This document shows positions 7,310-16,967 of a stretch of DNA of 64,000 nt, piece by piece. The stretch spans positions 1 through 64,000 of the forward strand of contig NZ_FXZB01000022.1 of assembly GCF_900169065.1 (NCBI RefSeq), given 5' to 3'. The stretch is from Brevibacterium aurantiacum (lineage in GTDB: Bacteria; Actinomycetota; Actinomycetes; Actinomycetales; Brevibacteriaceae). How positions within the stretch are numbered: the stretch's first letter is position 1; the number at the start of each line of letters is the position of its first letter. Made by a program: the position numbers and the translations under genes. The notes under the pieces are model-generated. The model worked only from the letters and a program-made list of their open reading frames with translations, did not search any database and was not told where the DNA came from.

Positions 7310-8428
7310 ATGGTCGAGTTCGACTCGAAGGATTTCATGAGCGATTTCAAGGCGCTCATCGAATGTGAGTCGTTCTCCCAGGATCCCGAATCACTGGCCC
7401 GCAGCGCTCAGCTGGTCTCTCGGATCGGCACCGGGCTGCTGGGTGCGGCTCCGCACATCATCGAAACCGATTCGCATCCCCATGTGCTGTGGCGATTCGG
7501 GACCGGGCCCCGCAAGGTCGTGCTCATCGGTCATCATGACACCGTGTGGCCGACGGGCACCTTGAGTGAGTTTCCCTATTCAGTCGCCGATGGTGTCGTG
7601 CGCGGTCCCGGAGCCGACGATATGAAGGGCGGTCTGCTCATCGCACTCTATGCGATGGCGCGGCTGCGCGAACAGCGCGGGGACCTCGATGGTGTCAGTA
7701 TCCTCATGACCGGGGACGAAGAGCTCGGCTCGCCCGGATCTCGTCAGATCATCGAGGATGAGGCCCGCGGTGCCAAGGCGGCGCTGGTCTTCGAAAGCGG
7801 TGCGCCTGACGGAGCTGTGAAGATCGCTCGCAAAGGTGTCGCCATCTACTCCCTCGAAGTCACCGGTTTGGCCGCCCATGCCGGGGTGGAGCCGGAGAAG
7901 GGCATCAACGCCACGATCGAGGTGGCCAACCAGGTCGTGAAGATCGCTGCGCTGCATGACCCGTCGGTGGGGACCTCGGTCGTGCCGACCGTCATGCACA
8001 GTGGTTCGACGACGAACACCGTGCCGGCCAAGGCCGTCGTCGGCGTCGACTCCCGGGCTGCCTCGGTGGCCGAGCAGGAACGCATCGACGCAATCCTCAG
8101 CGACCTCTCCCCCACCGTGGCCGGAGCAAAGGTCGACGTCAGAGGCGGGATTAACCGTGCCCCTCTGGAAGAGAAGATGGCGATGGGACTCTACGCCAGA
8201 GCTCAACGACTCAGCGCTCACCTCGGGCACCCGCCGCTGCGGTCCGTGGCTGTCGGCGGCGGATCGGACGGCAACTTCACCGCAGGAGTCGGAACACCGA
8301 CCATTGACGGTCTGGGCACGGTCGGCGGCGGTTCGCATGCCAGGACCGAACATGCCCTGCAGGTGTGGATCCCACGCCGCGTTGAGCTCACCACCGCTCT
8401 GGTCGGCGAGCTCCTGGCCGAAGACTGA
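7310..8428 (+). CDS. M20-family metallopeptidase (glutamate carboxypeptidase-like)
   Basis: A 372-residue zinc peptidase of the ArgE/DapE/CPG2 superfamily. Metal and catalytic motifs are seen in order: GHHDTVWP (His and Asp), GADDMKGG (bridging Asp), GDEELGSPGS (catalytic and metal Glu), and the terminal GGGSHARTEH His. The insertion with LEVTGLAAHAGVEPEKGINA is the dimerisation lid. It probably removes a C-terminal amino acid or deacylates a small substrate in the cytoplasm. ATG 7310 has AGAGGG at good spacing; GTG 7301 is less likely. It is convergent with holB. Confidence 0.85.
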   Translation: MVEFDSKDFMSDFKALIECESFSQDPESLARSAQLVSRIGTGLLGAAPHIIETDSHPHVLWRFGTGPRKVVLIGHHDTVWPTGTLSEFPYSVADGVVRGPGADDMKGGLLIALYAMARLREQRGDLDGVSILMTGDEELGSPGSRQIIEDEARGAKAALVFESGAPDGAVKIARKGVAIYSLEVTGLAAHAGVEPEKGINATIEVANQVVKIAALHDPSVGTSVVPTVMHSGSTTNTVPAKAVVGVDSRAASVAEQERIDAILSDLSPTVAGAKVDVRGGINRAPLEEKMAMGLYARAQRLSAHLGHPPLRSVAVGGGSDGNFTAGVGTPTIDGLGTVGGGSHARTEHALQVWIPRRVELTTALVGELLAED

Positions 8429-8454
8429 ACCTCAGCCTGACCGAGGACTGAACT

Positions 8455-9612
8455 TCAGAGCGCGCCGGTACGGTCGTCGAGCAGCCAGGGGTTCGACAGC
8501 AGCACGAACGCCGATTCGACGATGAGCACGGGAGACATATTCGTCTGCAGTCGTCGTCTCGCCTCGGTGATGGCGTCGATCCGCAGCAGAGTCGTATCGG
8601 GTCCGTCCCTGTTGGCCTGCTCGGAGATGAGGTCGACTTCGCCGGCGTTGATCCACCCCTCACGGATGCCCAACTGGTACATGAGGATATCGCGATAGAG
8701 GCTCATCAGCTCGAGGAAGATCCGGTCGAGCTCGTCGTTGCGGGCCCGGACTGACCGGCGCTTCTGCTCCTCTTCGAGCTTTCTGATCTGAGACCTCGCC
8801 GAGGGCGGAATGGACTTCTCCGATTCGATGCCCAAGGTCGCCATGAGATCGCTGCGCTCCGAGGCATTGCGTTCCTCGACCCGAGACTTCGCGGTCTCCG
8901 CTGCTTCGTCGACGATGCGGCCCGCCAGGCGGATCGTCGCGCCGACCGAGGTCAGTTTGCCCGGGATTGCGAGGATCTGTCTGCGTTCCTCATCGGCGGA
9001 CTCGTTGAGGGCCATGTATTTGGCCCGGCCGATGTGGTTCTGCGCTACGGCCGCCGCCCACTTCGCTCTGTCAGGATCGACATGGTCGCGTTCGATGAGG
9101 AGCTGCGCCACCGCGTCCCGGGAGGGGATACGCAGACGCACGGGGCGGCACCGGGAACGGATCGTGGTGAGCACGTCGATGGGGCTCGGCGCGCACAGCA
9201 GCCACACTGTGGCCGGAGGTGGCTCTTCGATCGCCTTGAGCAGGACGTTGGCCGTGCGTTCGCTCATCCGGTCCGCGTCTTCGATGATGACGACTCGCCA
9301 TGGGGAGTTGACCGGGGCTGACTGTGCTCTCGTCACCAGTTCCCGCACCTCGTCGATGGCGATGACCGACTTCTGAGTCGACATGATCGTCAGTGATTCG
9401 TGGTGGCCTTTGAGGACACGCGCCGTGACGTCACCCTGTTCTTCGCCGCCGGAGATCAGAGCCGCGGCGAAGGCGCGAGCTGCGTTTGACCTCCCGGATC
9501 CGGGAGGTCCGGTGAAGAGCCAAGCGTGGGTCATCGCTCCCGGTGAGTACAGGGCGTGCTTGAGCTGGGTGATGACATCGTCCTGCCCGACGAGCTCGTT
9601 GAAGACGCTCAC
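8455..9612 (-). CDS. holB: DNA polymerase III subunit delta-prime
   Basis: A 385-residue AAA+ clamp-loader subunit. It has the N-terminal ELVGQDDVITQLKHAL box, P-loop GPPGSGRS near residue 37, a degenerate Walker B (VVIIEDADRM), the EEPPPATVWLL strand and the SRCRP motif of clamp loaders. The four zinc-binding cysteines usually found after the P-loop in delta-prime and gamma/tau are absent; that stretch reads AALISGGEEQGD. The GTG start directly follows the tmk stop, so tmk and holB are co-transcribed, as in most actinobacteria. Confidence 0.92.
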   Translation of the reverse strand: MSVFNELVGQDDVITQLKHALYSPGAMTHAWLFTGPPGSGRSNAARAFAAALISGGEEQGDVTARVLKGHHESLTIMSTQKSVIAIDEVRELVTRAQSAPVNSPWRVVIIEDADRMSERTANVLLKAIEEPPPATVWLLCAPSPIDVLTTIRSRCRPVRLRIPSRDAVAQLLIERDHVDPDRAKWAAAVAQNHIGRAKYMALNESADEERRQILAIPGKLTSVGATIRLAGRIVDEAAETAKSRVEERNASERSDLMATLGIESEKSIPPSARSQIRKLEEEQKRRSVRARNDELDRIFLELMSLYRDILMYQLGIREGWINAGEVDLISEQANRDGPDTTLLRIDAITEARRRLQTNMSPVLIVESAFVLLSNPWLLDDRTGAL

Positions 9613-12414
9613 TCAGTGACCTTCCGGGTTGTTGAAGCGCTGGTGGTTGCGTTCTCGCTGTTTGCGCAGCCGCTCCCGTGCCTGACGCTCGATTTCAGCC
9701 TGAGCCTGCAGTCGCTCTCGACTCATCTGCCGGGCATTGCGCACGGGCAGGACCGTCGTCTTGGCATCCTCGTCGTCCCGGCGGGAATCGTCCTGGTTGG
9801 GAGTCTCGACCTGCTTGACGACACGAGTCTGGGCTTCTTCGGAAGACGGAGTCTCGATCACGTCCGTCGGATCACTGTCATCGTCACCGTCGTCCGAATC
9901 GCCGCTGTCATGGGCCTGTGCCGCAGCAGCGCTCGGGGTGAAACCACGCGCCGGCAGAACCGTGGTTGCGGCTTCCTCGTCGGTCTCGTGCTCGACCCCG
10001 GTCTCTGCCTCGGGCTCGGCGCTGGCAGCCTGGGCGTCTTCCGAGGCCCGGACCGACGGCTGGTGTGGACGCTGAGTAGAGCTGTGGGGTGATCGCTGGG
10101 CTGATGTCGGGTCTGCCTCGTCGGACTCTCGCAGATCGGCACCGAGATCGACTCGTTCCGTCTCCACTCCGTCATTGCGGTCCTCGGATTCCCGACGGCC
10201 GGCCGATTCCGGGATGAATCGTTCGCCTGTGAGCGGCACGAATCGGACCCCGGGCTCCGGGGTGATGTCCTCATCGTCGGCAGGTGCAGAGCTCGCAGCC
10301 GAGTCTGATGACTGTGCTTCGCGGGCTTTCTCGGACACCGCACCATCGGCTTCCTCGGACGGATGACTCTCGACCACCTCGGCGTCGGGCGAAGTTTCGG
10401 TGGTATCCGTCGAAGCACCGGTGGCACCGGTGACGGCACCTGCGGTGGCGGTGCCTGCTGGAGCGGCAGACGCGCCGCCCATCTGCCGTGGCAGCCGGGT
10501 GCGGATGGCGGTGAGGATCTCAGCGGTCAGGTCTTCCTCGGACACCGAGGCATCGAGGACGATGTAGCGGTCGGGCTCTTTGTGGGCACGAGTCAGGTAG
10601 GTCTGGCGGACCCGCTGGTGGAATTGCTGGTTCTCCTCATCGAGGTAGTTGTTCTCGCCGCGCTTACCCATCCGCGTCGCCGAGACCTCTGGATCGATGT
10701 CGAGGACGATGGTCAGGTGCGGAACGAGCCCCTGAGTCGCCCATTTGCTCAACGCCAGAATGGTCTTCGGGTCGAAGTTGCGGCCCGCGGCCTGGTAGGC
10801 GATGGTCGAATCGATGTACCGGTCTGTGATGACGATGTTGCCGCTGTCGAGGCTCGGGTCCACCAAGGAGGCCACGTGGTGGGCGCGGTCTGCGGCGAAG
10901 AGCAGTGCTTCGGTCCGGGGGCTGGGTGGCTCGGAATCGAAGAGCACCGAACGGATCTGTCGTCCGAGCTCGGTTCCACCCGGTTCACGGGTCGCCTCAA
11001 CGCTGTAACCTTCGTCGGCGAGGATCTGTGAGACCCGTTTGATCTGTGTGCTCTTGCCCGAGCCGTCGCCGCCTTCGATGGCGATGAAGAATCCGGCGCC
11101 GAGGCGTTCCGCGGAGTTTCCGATGCCGTCGTTCGCACCGTTCTCGGCGGCGCTGGGCGGACGGAATCCGTGCACGATGTCCACGGACAGTCCCTGCAGA
11201 CCATGCGGGTCGAAGATGAAGAGTCCGATGACTCCAGCGACAAGTGCGGCCAGTCCCATGATTGCGAATGCAACGTCGCTGGGGGCCAGCGCCCAATCCA
11301 TTGCGGAGCCGACAGGGATGATGATGCCGAAGTCGAGGGCGTTGAGGATGAGGGCGACCACGGCACCGCCGACGGCGCCGATGCGACGAGAGAAGTTGTA
11401 GGGCTGTGAGCGCACACCGATTCCGACGAGGAAGGCGATGACAGCCGCCAGGACGACCTTGCCTGAGAGCTCATTGATCGCGCCCGTGGCGATCAGCAGG
11501 ATGCCCGATACGGTCAGTGCGAACGCAGACACGCGCGGCCTCGACATACCCGGTGCGAAGGTGGGGCCCATTTCGAAACCGATGGCCCACCCGACCAGGC
11601 ATGACGCAAGCATGAAGGCGAATCCGGCTTGACCGAAGCTGTGCTCGACGGCGGTGGGCTGCGCCAGGATGAATGTGGTTCCCAGCACCGCGAAGAGGGC
11701 GATGCACACCCACGGCGTCGCGATATTCGCGGCCGGTCTGGCCACGCGGGCCTTGATCGAAGGGAATGCGCCCGTCGTCGCCGATTCCGCGTGGAGGGCT
11801 CGCTCGGGGGTGAGGAAGATGATGACGGCACCGACAGCCATGGCGATGCCCACCAGGAGGCTCGTCCAGCCCAGCGCTTGTGTGCCTGCGGCAGAGCCGC
11901 CGATGATCTGGAAAGAGAAGGAGACGAAGACGAGGAGTGCCGCGGGAATGCCGACCCGACGCCATGGCTTCTCGTTGGTGAAGGGGTTGATGCTCATCAG
12001 CAGGCCGACGACGGCACCCAGGAACAGAGCGGTAACCCAGGTCAGCCAGGCGCTCGGGGCAAGGCTGAGGACGATGAGCAGTCCGGCCTCAACGACAGCG
12101 GCGATGCTGAGGGCGAGTTTGCGGACGGCTGGCCCTTTGCTCGCCAAGATCTTCTGCGGGATGAAGAGTCCGGCTCCGGCGAGGACGAAGACGATGAGAA
12201 GAGACAGGCTTCCCAGCTGGTTGTCGAAGCCTCCCGCAGCCAGGCTGTCGGCCATCGCGGTGAAGGCTCGCCCGCCGATCGTGGCGAAGAAACCGCTGGT
12301 GCCCGCCACGACATAGCTGATCGCCACGAGTACGATCAATGCGCCCCAGGCTGCGGTCTCGGCAACCAACCGGCCAGGGGCTCCGGGAAGTCGATGTCCT
12401 GTAGTCGTCAACAT
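9613..12414 (-). CDS. tmk: Thymidylate kinase fused to a 12-TM membrane domain
   Basis: A 933-residue three-part protein. Residues about 20-405 form roughly 12 transmembrane helices resembling a major-facilitator fold. Residues about 442-650 are a complete dTMP kinase, with P-loop EGGDGSGKST, EPGGTELG, DRYIDSTIAYQ and a lid region. The last about 280 residues are an Ala/Glu/Asp/Ser-rich disordered tail ending in basic coiled segments. The kinase makes dTDP from dTMP; the role of the membrane part is unknown. ATG 12414 is chosen because the sequence upstream of it lacks coding character. It is translationally coupled to holB. Confidence 0.88.
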   Translation of the reverse strand: MLTTTGHRLPGAPGRLVAETAAWGALIVLVAISYVVAGTSGFFATIGGRAFTAMADSLAAGGFDNQLGSLSLLIVFVLAGAGLFIPQKILASKGPAVRKLALSIAAVVEAGLLIVLSLAPSAWLTWVTALFLGAVVGLLMSINPFTNEKPWRRVGIPAALLVFVSFSFQIIGGSAAGTQALGWTSLLVGIAMAVGAVIIFLTPERALHAESATTGAFPSIKARVARPAANIATPWVCIALFAVLGTTFILAQPTAVEHSFGQAGFAFMLASCLVGWAIGFEMGPTFAPGMSRPRVSAFALTVSGILLIATGAINELSGKVVLAAVIAFLVGIGVRSQPYNFSRRIGAVGGAVVALILNALDFGIIIPVGSAMDWALAPSDVAFAIMGLAALVAGVIGLFIFDPHGLQGLSVDIVHGFRPPSAAENGANDGIGNSAERLGAGFFIAIEGGDGSGKSTQIKRVSQILADEGYSVEATREPGGTELGRQIRSVLFDSEPPSPRTEALLFAADRAHHVASLVDPSLDSGNIVITDRYIDSTIAYQAAGRNFDPKTILALSKWATQGLVPHLTIVLDIDPEVSATRMGKRGENNYLDEENQQFHQRVRQTYLTRAHKEPDRYIVLDASVSEEDLTAEILTAIRTRLPRQMGGASAAPAGTATAGAVTGATGASTDTTETSPDAEVVESHPSEEADGAVSEKAREAQSSDSAASSAPADDEDITPEPGVRFVPLTGERFIPESAGRRESEDRNDGVETERVDLGADLRESDEADPTSAQRSPHSSTQRPHQPSVRASEDAQAASAEPEAETGVEHETDEEAATTVLPARGFTPSAAAAQAHDSGDSDDGDDDSDPTDVIETPSSEEAQTRVVKQVETPNQDDSRRDDEDAKTTVLPVRNARQMSRERLQAQAEIERQARERLRKQRERNHQRFNNPEGH

Positions 12415-12508
12415 ACTCACAGACCTACAATATCTGCCGCGACTGACATATCTCTTGGAACAGACCGGATCTCTTCTCACCGATGTCTGATCCTCTACTC
12501 TTGATTGC

Positions 12509-13264
12509 GTGCACATAACGCGAACATCGATGTCAGCAGTAGCAACGACCGGCTTGGGTCCGATCGAGGAACTTGCCTTTGCCAGGGTCCTCCTCGACTC
12601 GGTCAAGCACGGCACCCGAGGAGCAACGCTGCGGATGTACAGGCCAGCACCGACGTTGGCCTTCGGGGCCAGAGATCGGTTCCTTCCCGGGTTCCCCGCA
12701 GCAATCGAAGCGGCGAAGGATCACGGTTTCACGCCAGCTCTGCGCAGCCTCGGCGGGCGAGCTGCCGCCTATCATCGGGGATCGCTGGTCATCGATCACA
12801 TCGAACCCAGTGATGCGTTCATCAAAGACACCACGGCGAGGTTCTCCGCCTTTGGGCAGGACTACGTCGAGGTTCTGCGTGGCATCGGAGTCGACGCCCG
12901 CCTCGGCGAGATTCCTGGGGAGTACTGCCCCGGTGAGCACAGCGTGAATGTGGCCGGTCGGATCAAGGCGATCGGAACCGCACAGCGAGTGGTCTCGGGC
13001 GCGTGGCTGTTCTCCTCATCCGTGATCGTCGAGGATCCCGATCCCATCCGTTCCGTCCTCACCGACGTCGAGGCGGCCCTGGGCATCGAGTGGGATCCGG
13101 CCACTGGTGGGTCGATCAGAGAAGTCCACCCCGAGGTCACGATCGACACCGTCGCCGAGGCGTTCGCCTCCTACTATGCCCACGCCGATCCGCACACGCC
13201 CGGTGAGCCCACAGCCGCCGAACTCGCAGCGCTGCCCGACAAGATCGGCACCCACGTGCTGTGA
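12509..13264 (+). CDS. Lipoate-protein ligase A-like protein
   Basis: A 251-residue member of the BPL/LplA/LipB fold. The nucleotide/lipoate loop is recognisable as RSLGGRAAAYHRGSLVIDH. The stretch EYCPGEHSVNVAGRIKAIG carries the Gly-rich segment and the catalytic-type Lys of lipoate ligases. It should attach lipoate or octanoate to E2 and GcvH proteins, or be a family paralogue with another acyl substrate. The start is GTG 12509, divergent from tmk. The true lipoate pathway genes are not in this window. Confidence 0.72.
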   Translation: MHITRTSMSAVATTGLGPIEELAFARVLLDSVKHGTRGATLRMYRPAPTLAFGARDRFLPGFPAAIEAAKDHGFTPALRSLGGRAAAYHRGSLVIDHIEPSDAFIKDTTARFSAFGQDYVEVLRGIGVDARLGEIPGEYCPGEHSVNVAGRIKAIGTAQRVVSGAWLFSSSVIVEDPDPIRSVLTDVEAALGIEWDPATGGSIREVHPEVTIDTVAEAFASYYAHADPHTPGEPTAAELAALPDKIGTHVL

Positions 13265-13339
13265 CGGCACCTACTCCATGACGACCCCTGCACTGCGACC
13301 CTGTACTGCGACACCGAAGCAATTGGAGACGATGACCCG

Positions 13340-13831
13340 ATGAATGTGCGCGAGGCGACGAAGGACGATCTGCCCGACATCCTCCGGCTGGTCCAAGCCC
13401 TGGCCGTGTATGAGAAGGAGCCCGATGCGGTCGAGGCCACCGAAGACGATTTCGCTGCGGTGATGTTTCCCGCCGATGGGCATCCGAGCACCTATGGCCT
13501 CGTCGCCGAGGTGGACGGACAGATCATCGGCATCGCGATCTGGTTCCACTCGTTCTCCACCTGGACTGGGAAGAATGGGATCTGGCTCGAAGACTTATTC
13601 GTCGATCCCGATCACCGCGGAAATGGGGCGGGCAAGGCGCTGCTGGGTCACTTGGCCCAGATCTGCCAGGAACGGGGTCTGACTCGACTCGAGTGGTGCG
13701 TTCTCAAATGGAACGAGCCCTCAATCGGCTTCTACCGTTCGCTGGGTGCAAAGGCTCAGGACGAATGGGAGACCTTCCGTCTCGATGGTGAGGCGCTGCG
13801 CTCGTTCGCAGCAGAGTCGGCGGGCGCGTAG
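13340..13831 (+). CDS. GNAT acetyltransferase, SSAT-like
   Basis: A 163-residue single-domain acetyltransferase. LEDLFVDPDHRGNGAGKALL is the acetyl-CoA binding core, and WNEPSIGFYRSLGA is the C-terminal signature shared with spermidine/spermine N1-acetyltransferases. A polyamine or thialysine-type substrate is therefore plausible but not proven. ATG 13340 starts at the usual family N-terminus (NVREATKDDLPDILRL). It is convergent with topA. Confidence 0.8.
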   Translation: MNVREATKDDLPDILRLVQALAVYEKEPDAVEATEDDFAAVMFPADGHPSTYGLVAEVDGQIIGIAIWFHSFSTWTGKNGIWLEDLFVDPDHRGNGAGKALLGHLAQICQERGLTRLEWCVLKWNEPSIGFYRSLGAKAQDEWETFRLDGEALRSFAAESAGA

Positions 13832-13917
13832 CTCGCTCAATTCCACAAGCTGTCAATTTCTCAAGCTGTTTGCCTCTGACAGGCGTTGAAGCCAGGTGTT
13901 CCCGGCGGAAAACGAAG

Positions 13918-13984
13918 ATCGAGGAACTTTTGGAACGATTCACCGTAGAGAAATCGAACCAGAAGTTCCTCGATTCAGAGCTGG
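13918..13984. terminator. Long hairpin between convergent genes
   Basis: The arms ATCGAGGAACTTTTGG (13918-13933) and CCAGAAGTTCCTCGAT (13969-13984) pair over 16 bases with one G-U wobble across a 35-base loop. It lies between the stops of the acetyltransferase and topA, so a bidirectional terminator is the simplest reading. The long loop is unusual for an intrinsic terminator; a small dispersed repeat is the alternative. Confidence 0.45.
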
Positions 13985-13994
13985 GACACCGGAC

Positions 13995-16832
13995 TCAGGG
14001 AGTCTTCGGCTTCGCAGTCGTGGACTTCTTGGCCGCGGTTGTCGACTTAGCAGTCGTCTTCTTCGCCGTCGTCGACTTCGCAGCAGTCGACTTGGCAGCG
14101 GTCTTAGCCGGAGCCTTCGCCGTGGTCTTCTTCGCTGTGCTTGTCTTGGCTGCGGTCGACTTCTTCGCAGGAGCCTTCTTAGCCGCAGTCTTCTTAGCCG
14201 GCGCCTTCTTCTTTGCCGGTCCCTTTGCACGCTTCTCCGCGAGGAGCTCGGCGGCACGGCTGATGTCCATCGACTCGACCGAATCGTCCTTGCGCAGGGT
14301 TGCGTTGAACTCGCCATCGGTGACGTAGGGGCCGAAGCGACCGTCCTTGACCACGACCGGCTTCTTCGAAATGGGGTCCTCGCCCAGTTCCTTCAGCGGT
14401 GCCGTTGCCTGACGCCCACCACGCTGCTTCGGCTGGGCGTAGATCTTCAGCGCCTCGTCGAGGGTGATGTTGAAGATCTGATCTTCCTCGGTCAGCGACC
14501 GTGAGTCGGTGCCCTTCTTCAGATACGGACCATAGCGGCCGTTCTGAGCGGTGATGTCGGTGCCCTCTTCGTCCTGGCCGACGACGCGAGGCAGGCTGAG
14601 CAGAGTCAGCGCAGTCTCGAGGTCGATCGAGTTCAGGTCCATGGACTTGAACAGGGAGCCGGTGCGTGGCTTCGGCTTCTTGGCCCCACGCTTGGGCTTC
14701 TCTTCAGGCTCAGGCAGAACCTCGGAGACGTACGGGCCGAAACGCCCGTTCTTCGCCACAATCGTGTGTCCGCTCTCAGGATCGACTCCCAGTTCACGGT
14801 CACCGTCGCCCTGGGATTCGATGAGTTCAGCGGCCTTGGCCGCAGTCAACTCGTCCGGGGCCAAGTCCTCAGGCACAGATACGCGCTTCGGGTCTGCACC
14901 CTCTTCGGAGGCCGGGACTTCGAGGTATGGACCGTAGCGGCCGACGCGCAGGTTCACGCCTTCACTGATGCGAACGGTGTTGACCTCGCGGGCATCGATG
15001 TCGCCGAGGTCATCGACGACTTCCTTGAGCCCATCGCGATCTTGAGACTTGTCGCCGAAGTAGAAGCGGGCCAGCCAGGCCTTGCGATCTTCTTCGCCCA
15101 TGGCGATCCGGTCAAGTTCGGATTCCAGATCGGCGGTGAAGGCGTAGTCGACGAGACCGGTGAAGTGCTCCTCGAGGAGTCGCACGACGGAGAACGCCAA
15201 CCAGCTGGGCACCAGGGCGTTGCCGCGGGAGGTGACGTAGCCGCGGTCCTGGATGACGGAGATCGTGGCAGCGTAGGTCGAAGGACGGCCGATGCCGAGC
15301 TCTTCGAGCTGCTTGACCAGGCTGGCTTCCGTGAAGCGCGGTGGTGGGGCTGTCGTGTGACCGTCGGCTTCGGCCTTGACCACCGACAGCGACTGTCCTT
15401 CGTCGACCTGCGGCAGGCGTGATTCGCCGGACTTCGTGTCGTAGCGTCCGGCGTCGGTGCCCTCTTCGTAGGCGGCGAGGAATCCGCGGAAGGTGATGAC
15501 GGTGCCGCTGGCGCTGAAGCCGGCTTCGTGGCCGTCGGCGAGGTCGGCACGGACCTTGATGGTTGCGGTCTTGCCCTTGGCGTCGGCCATCTGGCTGGCG
15601 ACTGTGCGCTTCCAGATCAGGTCATAGAGACGGAACTCGTCGCCGCTGAGTGACTTCGAGACCTGGGCCGGGGTGCGGAAGGAGTCACCGGAGGGACGGA
15701 TCGCCTCGTGGGCCTCCTGCGCCGACTTCTGCTTGCCCGAGTAGGTGCGAGGCGACTGCGGAACGAATTCGGGACCGTAGAGTTCGGTCACCTGCTTCCG
15801 TGCCGCGGAGATCGCCTGGCCCGACAGCGCCGAGGAGTCGGTACGCATATAGGTGATGTAACCGTGTTCGTACAGCGACTGGGCAGTGCGCATGGCCTGA
15901 CGCGCACTCATGCGCAGCTTACGGCCGGCTTCCTGCTGCAGGGTCGAGGTAGTGAACGGTGCCGCAGGCTTGCGCGAATAGGGCTTCGACTCGACGGCAG
16001 TGACCGTCAGCGCGTCCTTCGCGGTGCCGTTGAGCTCTGTGGCCAATGCTTCAGCCCTGGCCTGGTCGACGACGGTGGCCGATGAGTTCTTCAGCTCACC
16101 CTTGTCGTTGAAGTCACGGCCGGAGGCCACGCGAGCACCGTCAAGGGTCGCAAGGTTCGCTGCGAACGGGCTGGTGCCGTCGGGCAGCCCCAGGTCGACA
16201 TCGAGGTCCCAGTAGTCGGCGGAGACGAAGGCCATGCGTTCGCGTTCGCGTTCGACGACGAGGCGGGTTGCCACAGACTGGACACGTCCGGCGGAGAGGC
16301 CGGCGCGGATCTTGCGCCACAGGACGGGCGAGATCTCGTAGCCGTAGAGGCGGTCGAGGATGCGGCGGGTCTCCTGTGCGTCGACGAGAGCGGTGTCGAT
16401 CTCACGAGTGTTCTCCAGAGCCCGTTCGATGGCCTCGGGAGTGATCTCGTGGAAGACCATGCGCTTGACGGGGATCTTCGGCTTGAGAACCTCGAGAAGG
16501 TGCCAGGCGATGGCCTCACCTTCGCGGTCCTCATCTGTTGCGAGATAGAGTTCGTCGGCGTCCTTGAGGAGGCGCTTGAGTTCGGTGACCTTCTTCTTGC
16601 CAGGGTCGACCCGGTAGTAGGGATCGAAGTCGTTGTCGACGTCGACGGCGAATTTGCCGTACGGTCCCTTCTTCATGTCTGCCGGGAGCTCGGACGGGGT
16701 GGGAAGGTCGCGGATGTGGCCGACCGACGCCTCAACGTCGTAACCCTCTCCGAGGTACCCAACGATCGTTCGCGCCTTCGTCGGAGATTCGACGATGACG
16801 AGACGGCGGGGCTGCTTCTCGGTTGTGGTCAC
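13995..16832 (-). CDS. topA: DNA topoisomerase I with Lys/Ala-rich tail
   Basis: A 945-residue type IA topoisomerase that relaxes negative supercoils. The Toprim domain starts at LVIVESPTKA and carries TDEDREGEAIAW (about residues 99-110). The catalytic Tyr is in ITYMRTDS (Tyr328). Several C-terminal topoisomerase repeats with the GRFGPYV pattern follow. The last about 90 residues are low-complexity AKKTTAKS-type repeats, the basic DNA-binding tail typical of actinobacterial TopA. The length fits the family. The ATG start at 16832 has a plausible upstream region. Confidence 0.97.
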   Translation of the reverse strand: MTTTEKQPRRLVIVESPTKARTIVGYLGEGYDVEASVGHIRDLPTPSELPADMKKGPYGKFAVDVDNDFDPYYRVDPGKKKVTELKRLLKDADELYLATDEDREGEAIAWHLLEVLKPKIPVKRMVFHEITPEAIERALENTREIDTALVDAQETRRILDRLYGYEISPVLWRKIRAGLSAGRVQSVATRLVVERERERMAFVSADYWDLDVDLGLPDGTSPFAANLATLDGARVASGRDFNDKGELKNSSATVVDQARAEALATELNGTAKDALTVTAVESKPYSRKPAAPFTTSTLQQEAGRKLRMSARQAMRTAQSLYEHGYITYMRTDSSALSGQAISAARKQVTELYGPEFVPQSPRTYSGKQKSAQEAHEAIRPSGDSFRTPAQVSKSLSGDEFRLYDLIWKRTVASQMADAKGKTATIKVRADLADGHEAGFSASGTVITFRGFLAAYEEGTDAGRYDTKSGESRLPQVDEGQSLSVVKAEADGHTTAPPPRFTEASLVKQLEELGIGRPSTYAATISVIQDRGYVTSRGNALVPSWLAFSVVRLLEEHFTGLVDYAFTADLESELDRIAMGEEDRKAWLARFYFGDKSQDRDGLKEVVDDLGDIDAREVNTVRISEGVNLRVGRYGPYLEVPASEEGADPKRVSVPEDLAPDELTAAKAAELIESQGDGDRELGVDPESGHTIVAKNGRFGPYVSEVLPEPEEKPKRGAKKPKPRTGSLFKSMDLNSIDLETALTLLSLPRVVGQDEEGTDITAQNGRYGPYLKKGTDSRSLTEEDQIFNITLDEALKIYAQPKQRGGRQATAPLKELGEDPISKKPVVVKDGRFGPYVTDGEFNATLRKDDSVESMDISRAAELLAEKRAKGPAKKKAPAKKTAAKKAPAKKSTAAKTSTAKKTTAKAPAKTAAKSTAAKSTTAKKTTAKSTTAAKKSTTAKPKTP

Positions 16833-16914
16833 GCTTTCACATTCCTCTCACGGCGCCGGTTGATCGAATAAACGGACGATCCGGCCCAATGTAACACTGA
16901 TGTTCGTGCTCTAC

Positions 16915-16933
16915 CTGCATCGGGTTGATGCAG
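16915..16933 (-). terminator. Small hairpin between methyltransferase gene and topA
   Basis: Perfect 7-base arms CTGCATC (16915-16921) and GATGCAG (16927-16933) with a 5-base loop, downstream of the methyltransferase stop on the minus strand. There is no T run, so it may be a weak terminator or a topA leader structure. Confidence 0.3.
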
Positions 16934-16967
16934 TGAACCTCAACGGCAACGGTTTTCGATACTACCG

